The notes under the pieces were generated by a model. That model did not search any database, was not told where the DNA came from, and worked only from the letters and a program-made list of their open reading frames with translations. Below, piece by piece: positions 53,035 through 61,115 of a stretch of 64,000 nucleotides of DNA. The stretch lies in assembly GCF_035918095.1 (NCBI RefSeq), contig NZ_CP109137.1, forward strand, positions 1,800,001 to 1,864,000, given 5' to 3'. The first letter of the stretch is position 1; each line of letters starts with the position of its first letter. The DNA is from Streptomyces sp. NBC_01750 (GTDB lineage: Bacteria; Actinomycetota; Actinomycetes; Streptomycetales; Streptomycetaceae). The position numbers and the translations under genes are program-made.

Positions 53035-53949
53035 TTGTCTGCAACGGATCCGTACACCGTCCGGCTCGCCCCGGAAGTGCACGCCTATGTCCAGCCGGAC
53101 GGCGGCTGGTGCCTGAACAACGCGGGGTTCGTCAGCGACGGGGAGTCGACCCTCCTCATCGACACCGCCGCCACGGAACGGCGGGCGCGAGCGCTGCGTG
53201 AGGCGGTCCTGGCGAGCGGCGTCCCGCTGCCCCGCACCATCGTCAATACGCATCACCACGGCGATCACACCTACGGCAACGCGGTCTTCACTCCGCGAGC
53301 CGTGGTGATCGGGCACGACCTGTGCCGCAGCGAGCAGTTGTCGGCAGGCCATCAGCTCCATCTGATGTGGCCGCGGACCGACTTCGGCGACATCACGATC
53401 ACCGCGCCCACCGTGACGTACAACGACCGGCTCACCGTCCATGTCGGTGACATCGAGGTGCGGCTGATCCACCCCGGCGGCGTCGCGCACACCCTCGGCG
53501 ACACCATCGTGCATCTGCCGCGGCAAGAGGTGGTCTTCACCGGGGATTTGATCTTCCAGGGCGGCACGCCCTTCATCCCGATGGGCTCGCTGAGCGGGTC
53601 CCTGCGGGCGCTGGACGTGCTGCGCTCGCTCGATGCGACGACGGTCGTCCCCGGCCACGGTCCGGTCACCGACCCGTCGGCCTACGACGCGACGGAGCGC
53701 TATCTGCGGTACGTCGCCGAGCTGGCCCAGGAGGGACGCGCCAAGGGGCGCACTCCGCTGGAGACGGCACGTGAGGCGGATCTCGGGGCCTTCGCCGATC
53801 TGCGGGAGAGCGAGCGCCTGGTGGCGAATCTGCACCGGGCGTACGCGGAGCTGGACGGGCAGCCGGAGGGCTCGCCACTGGATCCCGTGCTGGTCTTCGG
53901 CGATATGGCGGCGATGAACGGCGGCGTGCCGGTGGCCTGCCACGCCTGA
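53035..53949 (+). CDS. Metallo-beta-lactamase-fold hydrolase
   Basis: A 304-aa MBL-superfamily protein. The metal motif 'VNTHHHGDHTYGN' (H-x-H-x-D-H form), further ligands in 'HPGGVAHTLGDTIVHLP' and 'VFTGDLIF', and the final His in 'VVPGHGPVTDPS' are all present. No export signal is seen, so it is an intracellular hydrolase of esters, thioesters or lactones. The start is TTG with GGGGGAG upstream. The gene precedes the acyl-CoA locus by 174 bp, but an operator and promoter separate them. Confidence 0.87.
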   Translation: MSATDPYTVRLAPEVHAYVQPDGGWCLNNAGFVSDGESTLLIDTAATERRARALREAVLASGVPLPRTIVNTHHHGDHTYGNAVFTPRAVVIGHDLCRSEQLSAGHQLHLMWPRTDFGDITITAPTVTYNDRLTVHVGDIEVRLIHPGGVAHTLGDTIVHLPRQEVVFTGDLIFQGGTPFIPMGSLSGSLRALDVLRSLDATTVVPGHGPVTDPSAYDATERYLRYVAELAQEGRAKGRTPLETAREADLGAFADLRESERLVANLHRAYAELDGQPEGSPLDPVLVFGDMAAMNGGVPVACHA

Positions 53950-54060
53950 GCGGTCCCGCCGCCTGCCCGACAGCGACCCGGTTCCGGTACGTCACGGACA
54001 CACCTGAAGGTGATCCGCCGCGGTGTGATCCGCACCCGGGTTCCGCCGTGCACTGGACGA

Positions 54061-54080
54061 CATACCGACTGGTCGGTCAT
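54061..54080 (+). promoter_or_regulatory. TetR-type operator before the APH/acyl-CoA dehydrogenase operon
   Basis: ACCGAC-TG-GTCGGT (54064-54077) is a perfect 6-bp dyad about 46 bp before the kinase gene. The 13-mer CATACCGACTGGT (54061-54073) recurs exactly, in reverse orientation, upstream of the SDR gene at 59551-59563. Confidence 0.75.
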
Positions 54081-54123
54081 CATGAACCGGATCCGTTCCT
54101 ATGCGCCCCCGGAGGTGCCAACC

Positions 54124-55146
54124 ATGAGCTCAGTCCCCCCGCCAGGCCTCGATCCCGAGCAGCTGCGCGGTTATCTCGACCGCGAGCGGCCGGGTCTGGT
54201 GAGCGGACCGCTCAGCGCCCGGCTGATCCAGGGCGGCCGCTCCAACCTCACGTACTCCGTGACCGACGGAACCGGCCGCTGGGTCGTCCGCAGGCCGCCG
54301 CTCGGGCATGTGCTGGCCACCGCGCACGACATGAAGCGTGAGCACCGGGTGATCAGCGCGCTGCACCCGACCGCCGTGCCGGTGCCTGAGCCTGTACTGC
54401 TGTGCGAGGACGAGGCGGTGATCGGGTCGCCGTTCTATGTCATGGAGTTCGTGGACGGCACTCCGTACCGTACGGCCGAGGAACTGGCACCGATCGGACC
54501 CCAGCGCACCCGGGACACCGTGCTCGGCCTGGTCGACACCCTCGTGGAACTGCATGCCGTGAACCCCGAGTCGGTGGGTCTGGGCGACTTCGGCCGGCCC
54601 GAGGGCTTCCTCGACCGACAGCTGCGGCGGTGGGGCAAGCAGTTGGACGCCTCCCGCAACCGCGAACTCGCCGGCATCGACGAGCTGCACGCCGCACTCG
54701 GCGGCTCGCTGCCCACCTCCCCCACAGCCACCGTCATCCACGGCGACTACCGGCTGGACAACGTCCTGGTCGGCGAGGACGACCGGATCAAGGCGGTGCT
54801 GGACTGGGAGATGTCGACCCTCGGCGATCCGCTGACCGACCTCGGTCTGCTGGTGATGTACAGCGCCAGGCTGGAGCTGCCCGACTCTCCGATCAGCACG
54901 ACCGCGGGAGCGCCGGGCCATCCGGACGCTGCCGAGCTCATCGAGCGGTACGCCGCCCGCTCCGGCCGCGACACCTCCGCCATCCCCTGGTACACGGCCT
55001 TCGCCTGGTTCAAGCTCGCCGTGATCCTCGAGGGCATCCACTACCGCTACACCCTCGGCCAGACCGTCGGCGCCGGCTTCGACCGGATCGGCGATCTCGT
55101 CCCCGTCTTCATCGAGCACGGCCGCACCACCCTCCAGGAAGGCTGA
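54124..55146 (+). CDS. APH-fold acyl-CoA kinase-like phosphotransferase
   Basis: A 340-aa aminoglycoside-phosphotransferase-fold protein of the kind paired with acyl-CoA dehydrogenases (ACAD10/11-like). Catalytic segments are 'VIHGDYRLDNVLVG' (HGD-x4-N) and 'AVLDWEMSTLGDPLTDLG' (metal-binding Asp). In bacterial levulinate catabolism the equivalent (LvaA) phosphorylates the 4-hydroxyl of 4-hydroxyacyl-CoA. The ATG at 54124 has GGAGG 8 nt upstream. It is 8 bp from the acyl-CoA dehydrogenase gene. Antibiotic resistance is unlikely, given the family and partner. Confidence 0.85.
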   Translation: MSSVPPPGLDPEQLRGYLDRERPGLVSGPLSARLIQGGRSNLTYSVTDGTGRWVVRRPPLGHVLATAHDMKREHRVISALHPTAVPVPEPVLLCEDEAVIGSPFYVMEFVDGTPYRTAEELAPIGPQRTRDTVLGLVDTLVELHAVNPESVGLGDFGRPEGFLDRQLRRWGKQLDASRNRELAGIDELHAALGGSLPTSPTATVIHGDYRLDNVLVGEDDRIKAVLDWEMSTLGDPLTDLGLLVMYSARLELPDSPISTTAGAPGHPDAAELIERYAARSGRDTSAIPWYTAFAWFKLAVILEGIHYRYTLGQTVGAGFDRIGDLVPVFIEHGRTTLQEG

Positions 55147-55154
55147 GTACACCC

Positions 55155-56369
55155 ATGGACTTCGCATTCGACGCGCGCACCGAGGAGCTGCGTGCCCGGC
55201 TGCTCGCCTTCATGGACGAGCACGTCTACCCGGCCGAGGCGATCGAGCACGAGCAGCGCCGGCAGCTGGCCTCGCCGTGGGACACCCCGGCGATCGTGGA
55301 GGAGCTGAAGGCCGAGGCGCGCAAGCAGGGCCTGTGGAACCTCTTCCTGCCCGATGCCGAGCACGGCGCCGGACTGACCAACCTGCAGTACGCGCCGCTC
55401 GCCGAAATCACCGGTCGCAGCCCGCACCTGGCCCCGACGGCGCTGAACTGTGCCGCTCCGGACACCGGGAACATGGAGGTGCTCGCGCAGTTCGCCACCG
55501 ACGACCAGAAGAAGCAGTGGCTGGAGCCACTGCTCGCCGGTGAGATCCGGTCGGCGTTCGCGATGACCGAGCCCGAGGTCGCCTCGTCCGACGCGACGAA
55601 CATCCAGACGCGGATCGAGCGCGACGGTGACGACTACGTCATCAACGGCCGCAAGTGGTACATCTCCGGGGCGATGAACCCCGACTGCAAGATCTTCATC
55701 GTGATGGGCAAGACCGACCCGGACGGCGACGACATCCGCCGCCAGCAGTCGATGATCCTGGTTCCGCGCGACGCGCCCGGTCTCGAAGTCCGGCGCGCCA
55801 TGCAGGTGTACGGCTACGAGGACCACTCGCACGGCGGCCACGCCGAGATCGTCTTCAACAATGTCCGGGTGCCCGCCTCGAACCTCATCGGCGAGGAGGG
55901 CGGCGGCTTCGCCATCGCCCAGGCGCGCCTCGGCCCGGGCCGTATCCACCACTGCATGCGGCTGATCGGCATGGCCGAGCGGGCCATCGAGCTGATGTGC
56001 CGGCGGGCCGTATCGCGTGAGGCCTTCGGCAAGGCGATCGCCCAGCAGGGCGTCGTGCAGAACTGGATCGCGGACGCCCGGGTGACGGTCGAGCAGCTGC
56101 GTCTCCTGGTGCTGAAGACCGCCTGGCTGATGGACACGGTCGGCAACCGCGGTGCGCACACGGAGATCCAGGCCATCAAGATCGCCACCCCGCGCGCGGT
56201 CGTGGAAATCCTCGACAAGGCGGTCCAGGTGCATGGCGCCGGCGGCGTGAGCCAGGACTTCCCGCTGGCCGAACTCTGGGCCGCGGCACGGACGTTGAAG
56301 CTGGCGGACGGCCCGGACGAGGTGCACCAGCGCTCGCTGGCGCGGCGTGAGCTGAAGCAGTACATGTAG
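55155..56369 (+). CDS. Acyl-CoA dehydrogenase
   Basis: A 404-aa FAD-dependent acyl-CoA dehydrogenase. 'AFAMTEPEVASSDATNIQT' is the first FAD/substrate signature, 'VQVHGAGGVSQDFPLAELW' the C-terminal one, and the three-domain (helical, beta, helical) length is normal. 'FGKAIAQQGVVQNWIADARV' is typical of the ACAD10/11-like group. With the upstream kinase it may act on 4-phospho/hydroxyacyl-CoA or simply oxidise fatty acyl-CoA. AGGAAGG precedes its ATG. A long terminator stem follows. Confidence 0.9.
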   Translation: MDFAFDARTEELRARLLAFMDEHVYPAEAIEHEQRRQLASPWDTPAIVEELKAEARKQGLWNLFLPDAEHGAGLTNLQYAPLAEITGRSPHLAPTALNCAAPDTGNMEVLAQFATDDQKKQWLEPLLAGEIRSAFAMTEPEVASSDATNIQTRIERDGDDYVINGRKWYISGAMNPDCKIFIVMGKTDPDGDDIRRQQSMILVPRDAPGLEVRRAMQVYGYEDHSHGGHAEIVFNNVRVPASNLIGEEGGGFAIAQARLGPGRIHHCMRLIGMAERAIELMCRRAVSREAFGKAIAQQGVVQNWIADARVTVEQLRLLVLKTAWLMDTVGNRGAHTEIQAIKIATPRAVVEILDKAVQVHGAGGVSQDFPLAELWAAARTLKLADGPDEVHQRSLARRELKQYM

Positions 56370-56400
56370 GCATTCGCCGGGGCTCCGCCCCGGATGCCGG

Positions 56401-56452
56401 TCCTCAGTCAGCCGGGCGGACCTGATTCCAGGCCCGCCCGGCTGACTGAGGA
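56401..56452. terminator. Bidirectional terminator, 24-bp stem
   Basis: 56401-56424 pairs with 56429-56452 with one mismatch around a 4-nt loop, between the convergent dehydrogenase and TetR genes. It is the longest stem in the window. Confidence 0.88.
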
Positions 56453-56463
56453 CACGACGACGA

Positions 56464-57057
56464 CTACGGGCGCAGCGCGCGCAGCAGCATGTCCGCGAGG
56501 TGGTCGGCGACCTGCTGCGGAGTGAGCGGGCCGTCCGGGCTGTACCAGGTGGACAGATGATGGACCGAGCCGAAGTGGTAGTCCACCACCAGGTCGGCGG
56601 GGGTGGCCGAGGAGAACACCCCGCTCCGCTGGCCCTCCTCGACCAGCGCGCGAAACCGCTCGTGATAGCGGCGGCGCTCGGCACGTACCTGCTTGTGCTT
56701 CTCCGGGCTCAGATGGTGCATGGACCGGAAGAAGATCGCCGCGTCGTCGAGGTTGTCGATCGTGGTCACGACCACATCGGCCGCGGCGCCGCGCAGCCGC
56801 CGCTCCACCGGCTCATCGGCGTTCGCGTAGGCGTCGAGCCGCTCCTGCTGGATCCGGAGCACTCGCGCGTAGACCTCCTGGAGCAGGTCTTCCTTGGAGC
56901 CGAAGTAGTGGTAGAGCGCCCCCTTGGTGACGCCGGCCGCCTCGACGATCTCCTGCACGGAGGTGCGGTCGTAGCCGCGCTCGGCGAAGAGCCGGGTGGC
57001 GGCGGCCAGCAGCCTCTGCGGGACAGGGGCGCCGTCCCCGTCCGTCGTCCTGGCCAT
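56464..57057 (-). CDS. TetR-family regulator of the acyl-CoA locus
   Basis: A 197-aa TetR repressor. The helix-turn-helix is at about 15-60 ('RLFAERGYDRTSVQEIVEAAGVTKGALYHYFGSK' region) and the rest is an alpha-helical ligand domain that probably senses an acyl-CoA. The ATG at 57057 was chosen (AGGTGG upstream); an in-frame ATG 30 nt earlier is possible. It lies 38 bp after the acyl-CoA ligase stop, so SDR, ligase and regulator form one operon. Its likely operators are the shared CATACCGACTGGT sites flanking the locus. Confidence 0.88.
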   Translation of the reverse strand: MARTTDGDGAPVPQRLLAAATRLFAERGYDRTSVQEIVEAAGVTKGALYHYFGSKEDLLQEVYARVLRIQQERLDAYANADEPVERRLRGAAADVVVTTIDNLDDAAIFFRSMHHLSPEKHKQVRAERRRYHERFRALVEEGQRSGVFSSATPADLVVDYHFGSVHHLSTWYSPDGPLTPQQVADHLADMLLRALRP

Positions 57058-57095
57058 TGCCGCCACCCACCTCTCGTTCAGTACCACTGAGTAAC

Positions 57096-58748
57096 TTACT
57101 TGTTGAAACGCAGTTCGCGCCGGAGGATCTTCCCACTTGTCGTTTTGGGCAGTTCCGGCAGGATCTCCACCACCCGCGGGTACTTGTACGCGGCCAGCCG
57201 CTCCGCGCAGTACGCGGAGATTTCAGCCGGTTCCACGTCGACTCCGGGGCGCAGGCTGATGTATGCCTTGACCGTTTCCCCACGGTAGTCGTCGGGGACG
57301 CCGACAACGGCCGCCTCGCGCACCGCCGGGTGGGTGTAAAGGACGTCCTCGACCTCGCGCGGCCAGACCTTGAAACCGGAAGCGTTGATCATGTCCTTCT
57401 TGCGGTCGACGACATAGAGCCAGCCGTCCGCGTCCATGAAGCCGATGTCTCCGGTGCGCAGCTCGCCGTCCGGGAACGCCTCGGCGGTGGCGTCCGGCAG
57501 CTTCCAGTAGCCGGGCACGACCTGGGGACCGCTGACCGCGATCTCACCCGGCTCGCCGAAGGGCACCTCCTCGCCCGTCTCGTCGATGATCCGCACGAGC
57601 GTGTCCGGCCCCGGCACGCCGACGGAGAGGGTGCCGGAGGCCGGGTCGACCGGGGCCTCCTTCTCCGGCGGCACGGAGGCGCAGGGTGCTGTGCACTCGG
57701 TGAGGCCGTAGCCGTTGCGGACGTACGGGCCGAAGCCGGCGCGGAACCTCTCGACCAGCGCGGGCGGCACCGGGGCGCCGCCCGAGGAGATCACCTGAAA
57801 GGAGTCGAAGTGCTCGCGGGTGGCGGTGGGCTGTGCGGCGAGCGCCATGAAGGCGGTGGAGGGTCCCACGGTGTAGGCGGGACGGTGCTCCGCGAAGGCG
57901 TCGAGGACAACGCCCGCCTCGAAGCGGTAGGCGAGAGCAAGGGTGCCGGCGTTGGCGATACAGGCGGCGAGCTGGCAGACCATGCCGGTGATGTGGAACA
58001 GGGGCGCGAGCGCGAAGTAGCAGGCACCTTCGGGCAGAGGGTGGCCGGTGCGCTGGCGTTCGGCGTTGTAGGTGATGCCGCCGTGGAGGTTCATGGCACC
58101 CTTGGGAGTGCCACTGGTGCCCGAGGTGTAGCTGATCAACGCCACGTCGGCGGTGGCGAGTTCACGGTCCACCGGAGCAGTGTGCCCGGCGCGGGCCACG
58201 CTCACCAGATCGTCGGCGTCCACCGGCTGCGGCAGCCGCTCGAAGCCGAGGACGCGGGCGTCGTTCCGGGTCTGCAGATCGAGTTCGCAGGCGGTGAGCG
58301 CGATACGTACGGACGAGGCGGCGGCGCTCGCGCGCAGATAGGTCTCCCAGGCACGGTCCGAGCAGATCAGCGCGGTGACGTCGGCGTCGCTCAGTACGTG
58401 CGACACCTCGGCCGACTTGTACATCGGGTTGAGCGGGACGACGGTGGCGCCGGCCTTCCAGGCACCGAGCAGCGCGATCACGAAGTGCGGGGAGTTCTGC
58501 AGCATGATCGCGACACGGTCGCCGCGCCGGACACCGCGCGCGGCGAGATGGCCCGCGACGGAGTCGGAGAGCGCGTCGGTCTCGCGGTAGCTGAGCCGTC
58601 CGTCGAAGTAGGCGAGGGCGGTGTGCTCGGGGGCCCGGTCGACGGCGGCGCGGAAGGAGTGCACCACGGTCGCCGGCGGGGTGATGTCGGCGCGCTGGAC
58701 GTCGGTGAGCTGGGAGAGCCACGGCTTGGCGGCGTAGATCGAGGTCAC
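57096..58748 (-). CDS. AMP-forming acyl-CoA ligase
   Basis: A 550-aa ANL-superfamily CoA ligase. Motifs: 'ISYTSGTSGTPKGAMNLH' (P-loop-like A3), 'NGYGLTECTAP' (A5), 'RTGDIGFMDADGWLYVVDRKKDM' (A7-A8) and C-terminal Lys in 'LPKTTSGKILRREL'. It activates a carboxylic acid to its CoA thioester via an acyl-adenylate. The start is GTG at 58748, overlapping the SDR stop (GTGA). It would supply the substrate for the acyl-CoA enzymes across the locus. Confidence 0.92.
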   Translation of the reverse strand: MTSIYAAKPWLSQLTDVQRADITPPATVVHSFRAAVDRAPEHTALAYFDGRLSYRETDALSDSVAGHLAARGVRRGDRVAIMLQNSPHFVIALLGAWKAGATVVPLNPMYKSAEVSHVLSDADVTALICSDRAWETYLRASAAASSVRIALTACELDLQTRNDARVLGFERLPQPVDADDLVSVARAGHTAPVDRELATADVALISYTSGTSGTPKGAMNLHGGITYNAERQRTGHPLPEGACYFALAPLFHITGMVCQLAACIANAGTLALAYRFEAGVVLDAFAEHRPAYTVGPSTAFMALAAQPTATREHFDSFQVISSGGAPVPPALVERFRAGFGPYVRNGYGLTECTAPCASVPPEKEAPVDPASGTLSVGVPGPDTLVRIIDETGEEVPFGEPGEIAVSGPQVVPGYWKLPDATAEAFPDGELRTGDIGFMDADGWLYVVDRKKDMINASGFKVWPREVEDVLYTHPAVREAAVVGVPDDYRGETVKAYISLRPGVDVEPAEISAYCAERLAAYKYPRVVEILPELPKTTSGKILRRELRFNK

Positions 58749-59509
58749 CGGGCCGTCCCTTCCCACTTCTGCTGAAGGTGGTTCATACCGGTCAGCCAGC
58801 GTTCGGGCGTGGCGGCACGTGCCTGGTAGTACTCGGCGACCTCGGGGTGCGGCAGGATCAGGAAGCGGTCGGCCTCGATGCCCTCGAAGAGCGCGTCGGC
58901 GACGTCCTCGGGCTCGATCGCGGTCGGCGCGAGGACAAGCTCGCCCGCCGATCCGGCCGCCGTCAGCATGTCCGTACGCACGCCCTGGGGGCAGATCGCG
59001 TGAACCTTGATGCCGCGGTGGCGGTAGGTGAGCGAGAGCCACTCGGCGAAGGCGTACGCGCCGTGCTTCGTGACGCTGTACGGGGCCGCGCCGACCATGG
59101 TGAGCAGCCCGGCGGCGGAGACGGTGGAGACGAAGCGGCCGCTCCCCCGCTCCAGCCAGTGGGGCAGCAGGGTGCGGGCCGCGCGGACGTGCGCCATGAG
59201 ATTGACGTCCCAGGCGGCTGCCCAGACCTCTTCGCCGGCGAAGGCGTCGCCGGGCGAGGCAAGGCCGGCGTTGGCGCAGTAGACGTCGACGGTGCCTCCC
59301 AGCGCGTCGCGGGCCGCTTCCACGATCTCCGAGGCGTCACCGGGGACCGCGGTCGCGCCGATCTCGTCGGCGATCGCCTTGGTCCTTGTGGGATCGAGGT
59401 CGTTGACCACGACGCGGGCGCCCTCCGCCGCGAACCGGCGGGCGAGTGCGGCGCCGATGCCGCCGCCCGCGCCCGTAACCACAACTCCAGCGCCGTGCAC
59501 CGTACCCAT
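58745..59509 (-). CDS. Short-chain dehydrogenase of the acyl-CoA locus
   Basis: A 254-aa SDR. The cofactor loop is 'TGAGGGIGAALARRF', 'NAG' follows, and the catalytic pair is 'APYSVTKHGAYAF' (Y-x3-K) with Ser in 'VSTVSAAG'. It could oxidise or reduce a hydroxy/oxo group on an acyl substrate (an LvaD-like or 3-hydroxyacyl role). ATG at 59509 and TTG at 59512 are adjacent alternatives; GGAG lies just upstream. It is first of three coupled genes and controlled by an operator 38 bp upstream. Confidence 0.85.
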   Translation of the reverse strand: MGTVHGAGVVVTGAGGGIGAALARRFAAEGARVVVNDLDPTRTKAIADEIGATAVPGDASEIVEAARDALGGTVDVYCANAGLASPGDAFAGEEVWAAAWDVNLMAHVRAARTLLPHWLERGSGRFVSTVSAAGLLTMVGAAPYSVTKHGAYAFAEWLSLTYRHRGIKVHAICPQGVRTDMLTAAGSAGELVLAPTAIEPEDVADALFEGIEADRFLILPHPEVAEYYQARAATPERWLTGMNHLQQKWEGTAR

Positions 59510-59546
59510 CAAGCTCCGCCTCTCTGCGTGCCGACCATCACCGCAG

Positions 59547-59563
59547 ACTAACCAGTCGGTATG
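59547..59563 (-). promoter_or_regulatory. TetR-type operator before the SDR-ligase-tetR operon
   Basis: ACCAGTCGGTATG (59551-59563) is the exact reverse complement of the 13-mer before the APH kinase gene. The second half-site here (ACTA at 59547-59550) is weaker. The spacing of 38 bp to the gene start suits repression. Confidence 0.7.
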
Positions 59564-59707
59564 TCGCGAGGGAAGGGGCGGACCGTAAGGGGAGCGGCCG
59601 ATGGACCGGAAGGCCGGATGCGAACCTGGAGACGGGGTCGTTCCCCGAGGCCGGTGTGCGCGCTAGCGTGCGTGGCCATGACAGACGACGGTCACGGAGG
59701 TAGCCCG

Positions 59708-60970
59708 ATGAGCCTGTCCAGACGAGGTTTGCTGGCCGCCGGAGGCGCGGCGGGCGCGCTGGCGGCGACATCCGGTTCGGCCGCGGCGCGGCCGGGGGCG
59801 TCCGTCGCGCGGTCCGGCGACGGCGGCCGGGTACGTACCGGTTTCGACCGGCTGGCCGCCGACGGATACGCACGGCTGTCCGGACAGCGGGTCGGGGTGG
59901 TCACCAACCCCACCGGGATCACCCGGGACGTACGCCACATCGTGGACGTCATGCATGCCGACGACCGGGTGAACATCGTCGCCGTCTTCGGTCCCGAACA
60001 CGGCTTCCGCGGTACCGCGCAGGCAGGCGGTTCCGAGGGCCGCTACAACGACCCGGCGACCGGGCTGCCCGTGTACGACACCTACCTCAAGAGCGGGCAG
60101 CCGCTCGCCGACATCTTCACCGCGTCGGGCGTGGAGACGGTGGTCTTCGACATCCAGGACGCCGGCGCCCGTTTCTACACGTACATCTGGACGCTCTACG
60201 ACTGCATGCAGGCGGCGGCGCTGGCGGGCAAGCGCTTCGTGGTGCTCGACCGGCCGAACCCGGTGACGGGCAGGGCCGCCCTCGGACCCGTGCTCGACAA
60301 GGCGTTCGCGACCTTCGTGGGCCGCGAGCCGATCTCCCAGGCACACGGCATGACCGTGACCGAGCTGGCGGAACTGTTCAACGGTGAGTTCCTGACCAAG
60401 CCGGTGGAGTTGGAGACGGTGCGGATGTCGGGCTGGCGTCGCTCGGACTTCTTCGACGGGACGGGCCTGCCGTGGGTGCCGCCGAGCCCCAATATGCCGA
60501 CGCCGGACACCGCGCTCGTCTACTCGGGGACCTGTCTTTTCGAGGGCACGAATCTGTCGGAGGGGCGCGGGACGACACGGCCGTTCGAGCTGCTGGGCGC
60601 GGAGGGCATCGACCGCAAGTGGGCGGAGGCCGCGAACGCGCTCCGGCTGCCGGGCGTCCGCTTTCGCGAGGCGTACTTCGCTCCGACCTTCTCCAAGTTC
60701 CAGGGCAGGACGATCGGCGGGGTCCAACTCCACATCCACGACCGGAAGTCGTACGACCCGGTCCGCACGGGGATCGCGCTGCTGGTGACGGCGAAGCGGA
60801 CCTGGAGCGGTTTCGCCTGGCGCCCGGACAACTGGATCGACAAGCTGACGGGCTCGGCGAAGGTACGCACGATGATCGACGCGGGCGCCGGGACCGACGA
60901 GGTGGTCGGGGCATGGCAGAGCGAGCTGGCCGCGTTCCGGGCCGTACGGAAGAGGTATCTGCGGTACTGA
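59708..60970 (+). CDS. NamZ-like exo-beta-N-acetylmuramidase (DUF1343, GH171), exported
   Basis: A 420-aa DUF1343 protein. The family includes Bacillus NamZ, which removes terminal MurNAc from peptidoglycan fragments. The Tat signal is 'SRRGLLAAGGAAGALAATSG'. Family stretches are 'VGVVTNPTGITRDVRHIVDV', 'FGPEHGFRG', 'VFDIQDAGARFYTYIWTLYD' and 'GTCLFEGTNLSEGRGTTRPFE', carrying the conserved Glu and Asp residues. It should act outside the cell in wall turnover or recycling. ATG 59708 has GGAGG 7 nt upstream; an alternative leaderless ATG at 59678 follows TAGCGT and would add 10 residues. Confidence 0.85.
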   Translation: MSLSRRGLLAAGGAAGALAATSGSAAARPGASVARSGDGGRVRTGFDRLAADGYARLSGQRVGVVTNPTGITRDVRHIVDVMHADDRVNIVAVFGPEHGFRGTAQAGGSEGRYNDPATGLPVYDTYLKSGQPLADIFTASGVETVVFDIQDAGARFYTYIWTLYDCMQAAALAGKRFVVLDRPNPVTGRAALGPVLDKAFATFVGREPISQAHGMTVTELAELFNGEFLTKPVELETVRMSGWRRSDFFDGTGLPWVPPSPNMPTPDTALVYSGTCLFEGTNLSEGRGTTRPFELLGAEGIDRKWAEAANALRLPGVRFREAYFAPTFSKFQGRTIGGVQLHIHDRKSYDPVRTGIALLVTAKRTWSGFAWRPDNWIDKLTGSAKVRTMIDAGAGTDEVVGAWQSELAAFRAVRKRYLRY

Positions 60971-61115
60971 CGGGGCCCGGGCCACCGTACGACCGGCTCT
61001 GATCGGCTCTGACTGTCTTCGACCGACCGCGGCCGACATATGTCGCGGGTATGGCCGTCCCTCCCTTCCCGCAGGATGCTGTGTCATCAGGTGACAAAAG
61101 CGGGGAGGGCCGGTC

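Noticed and set aside
54124..55146. Aminoglycoside resistance kinase
   Set aside because: Although the fold is APH, the tight operon with an acyl-CoA dehydrogenase and the sequence pattern fit acyl-CoA-associated kinases.
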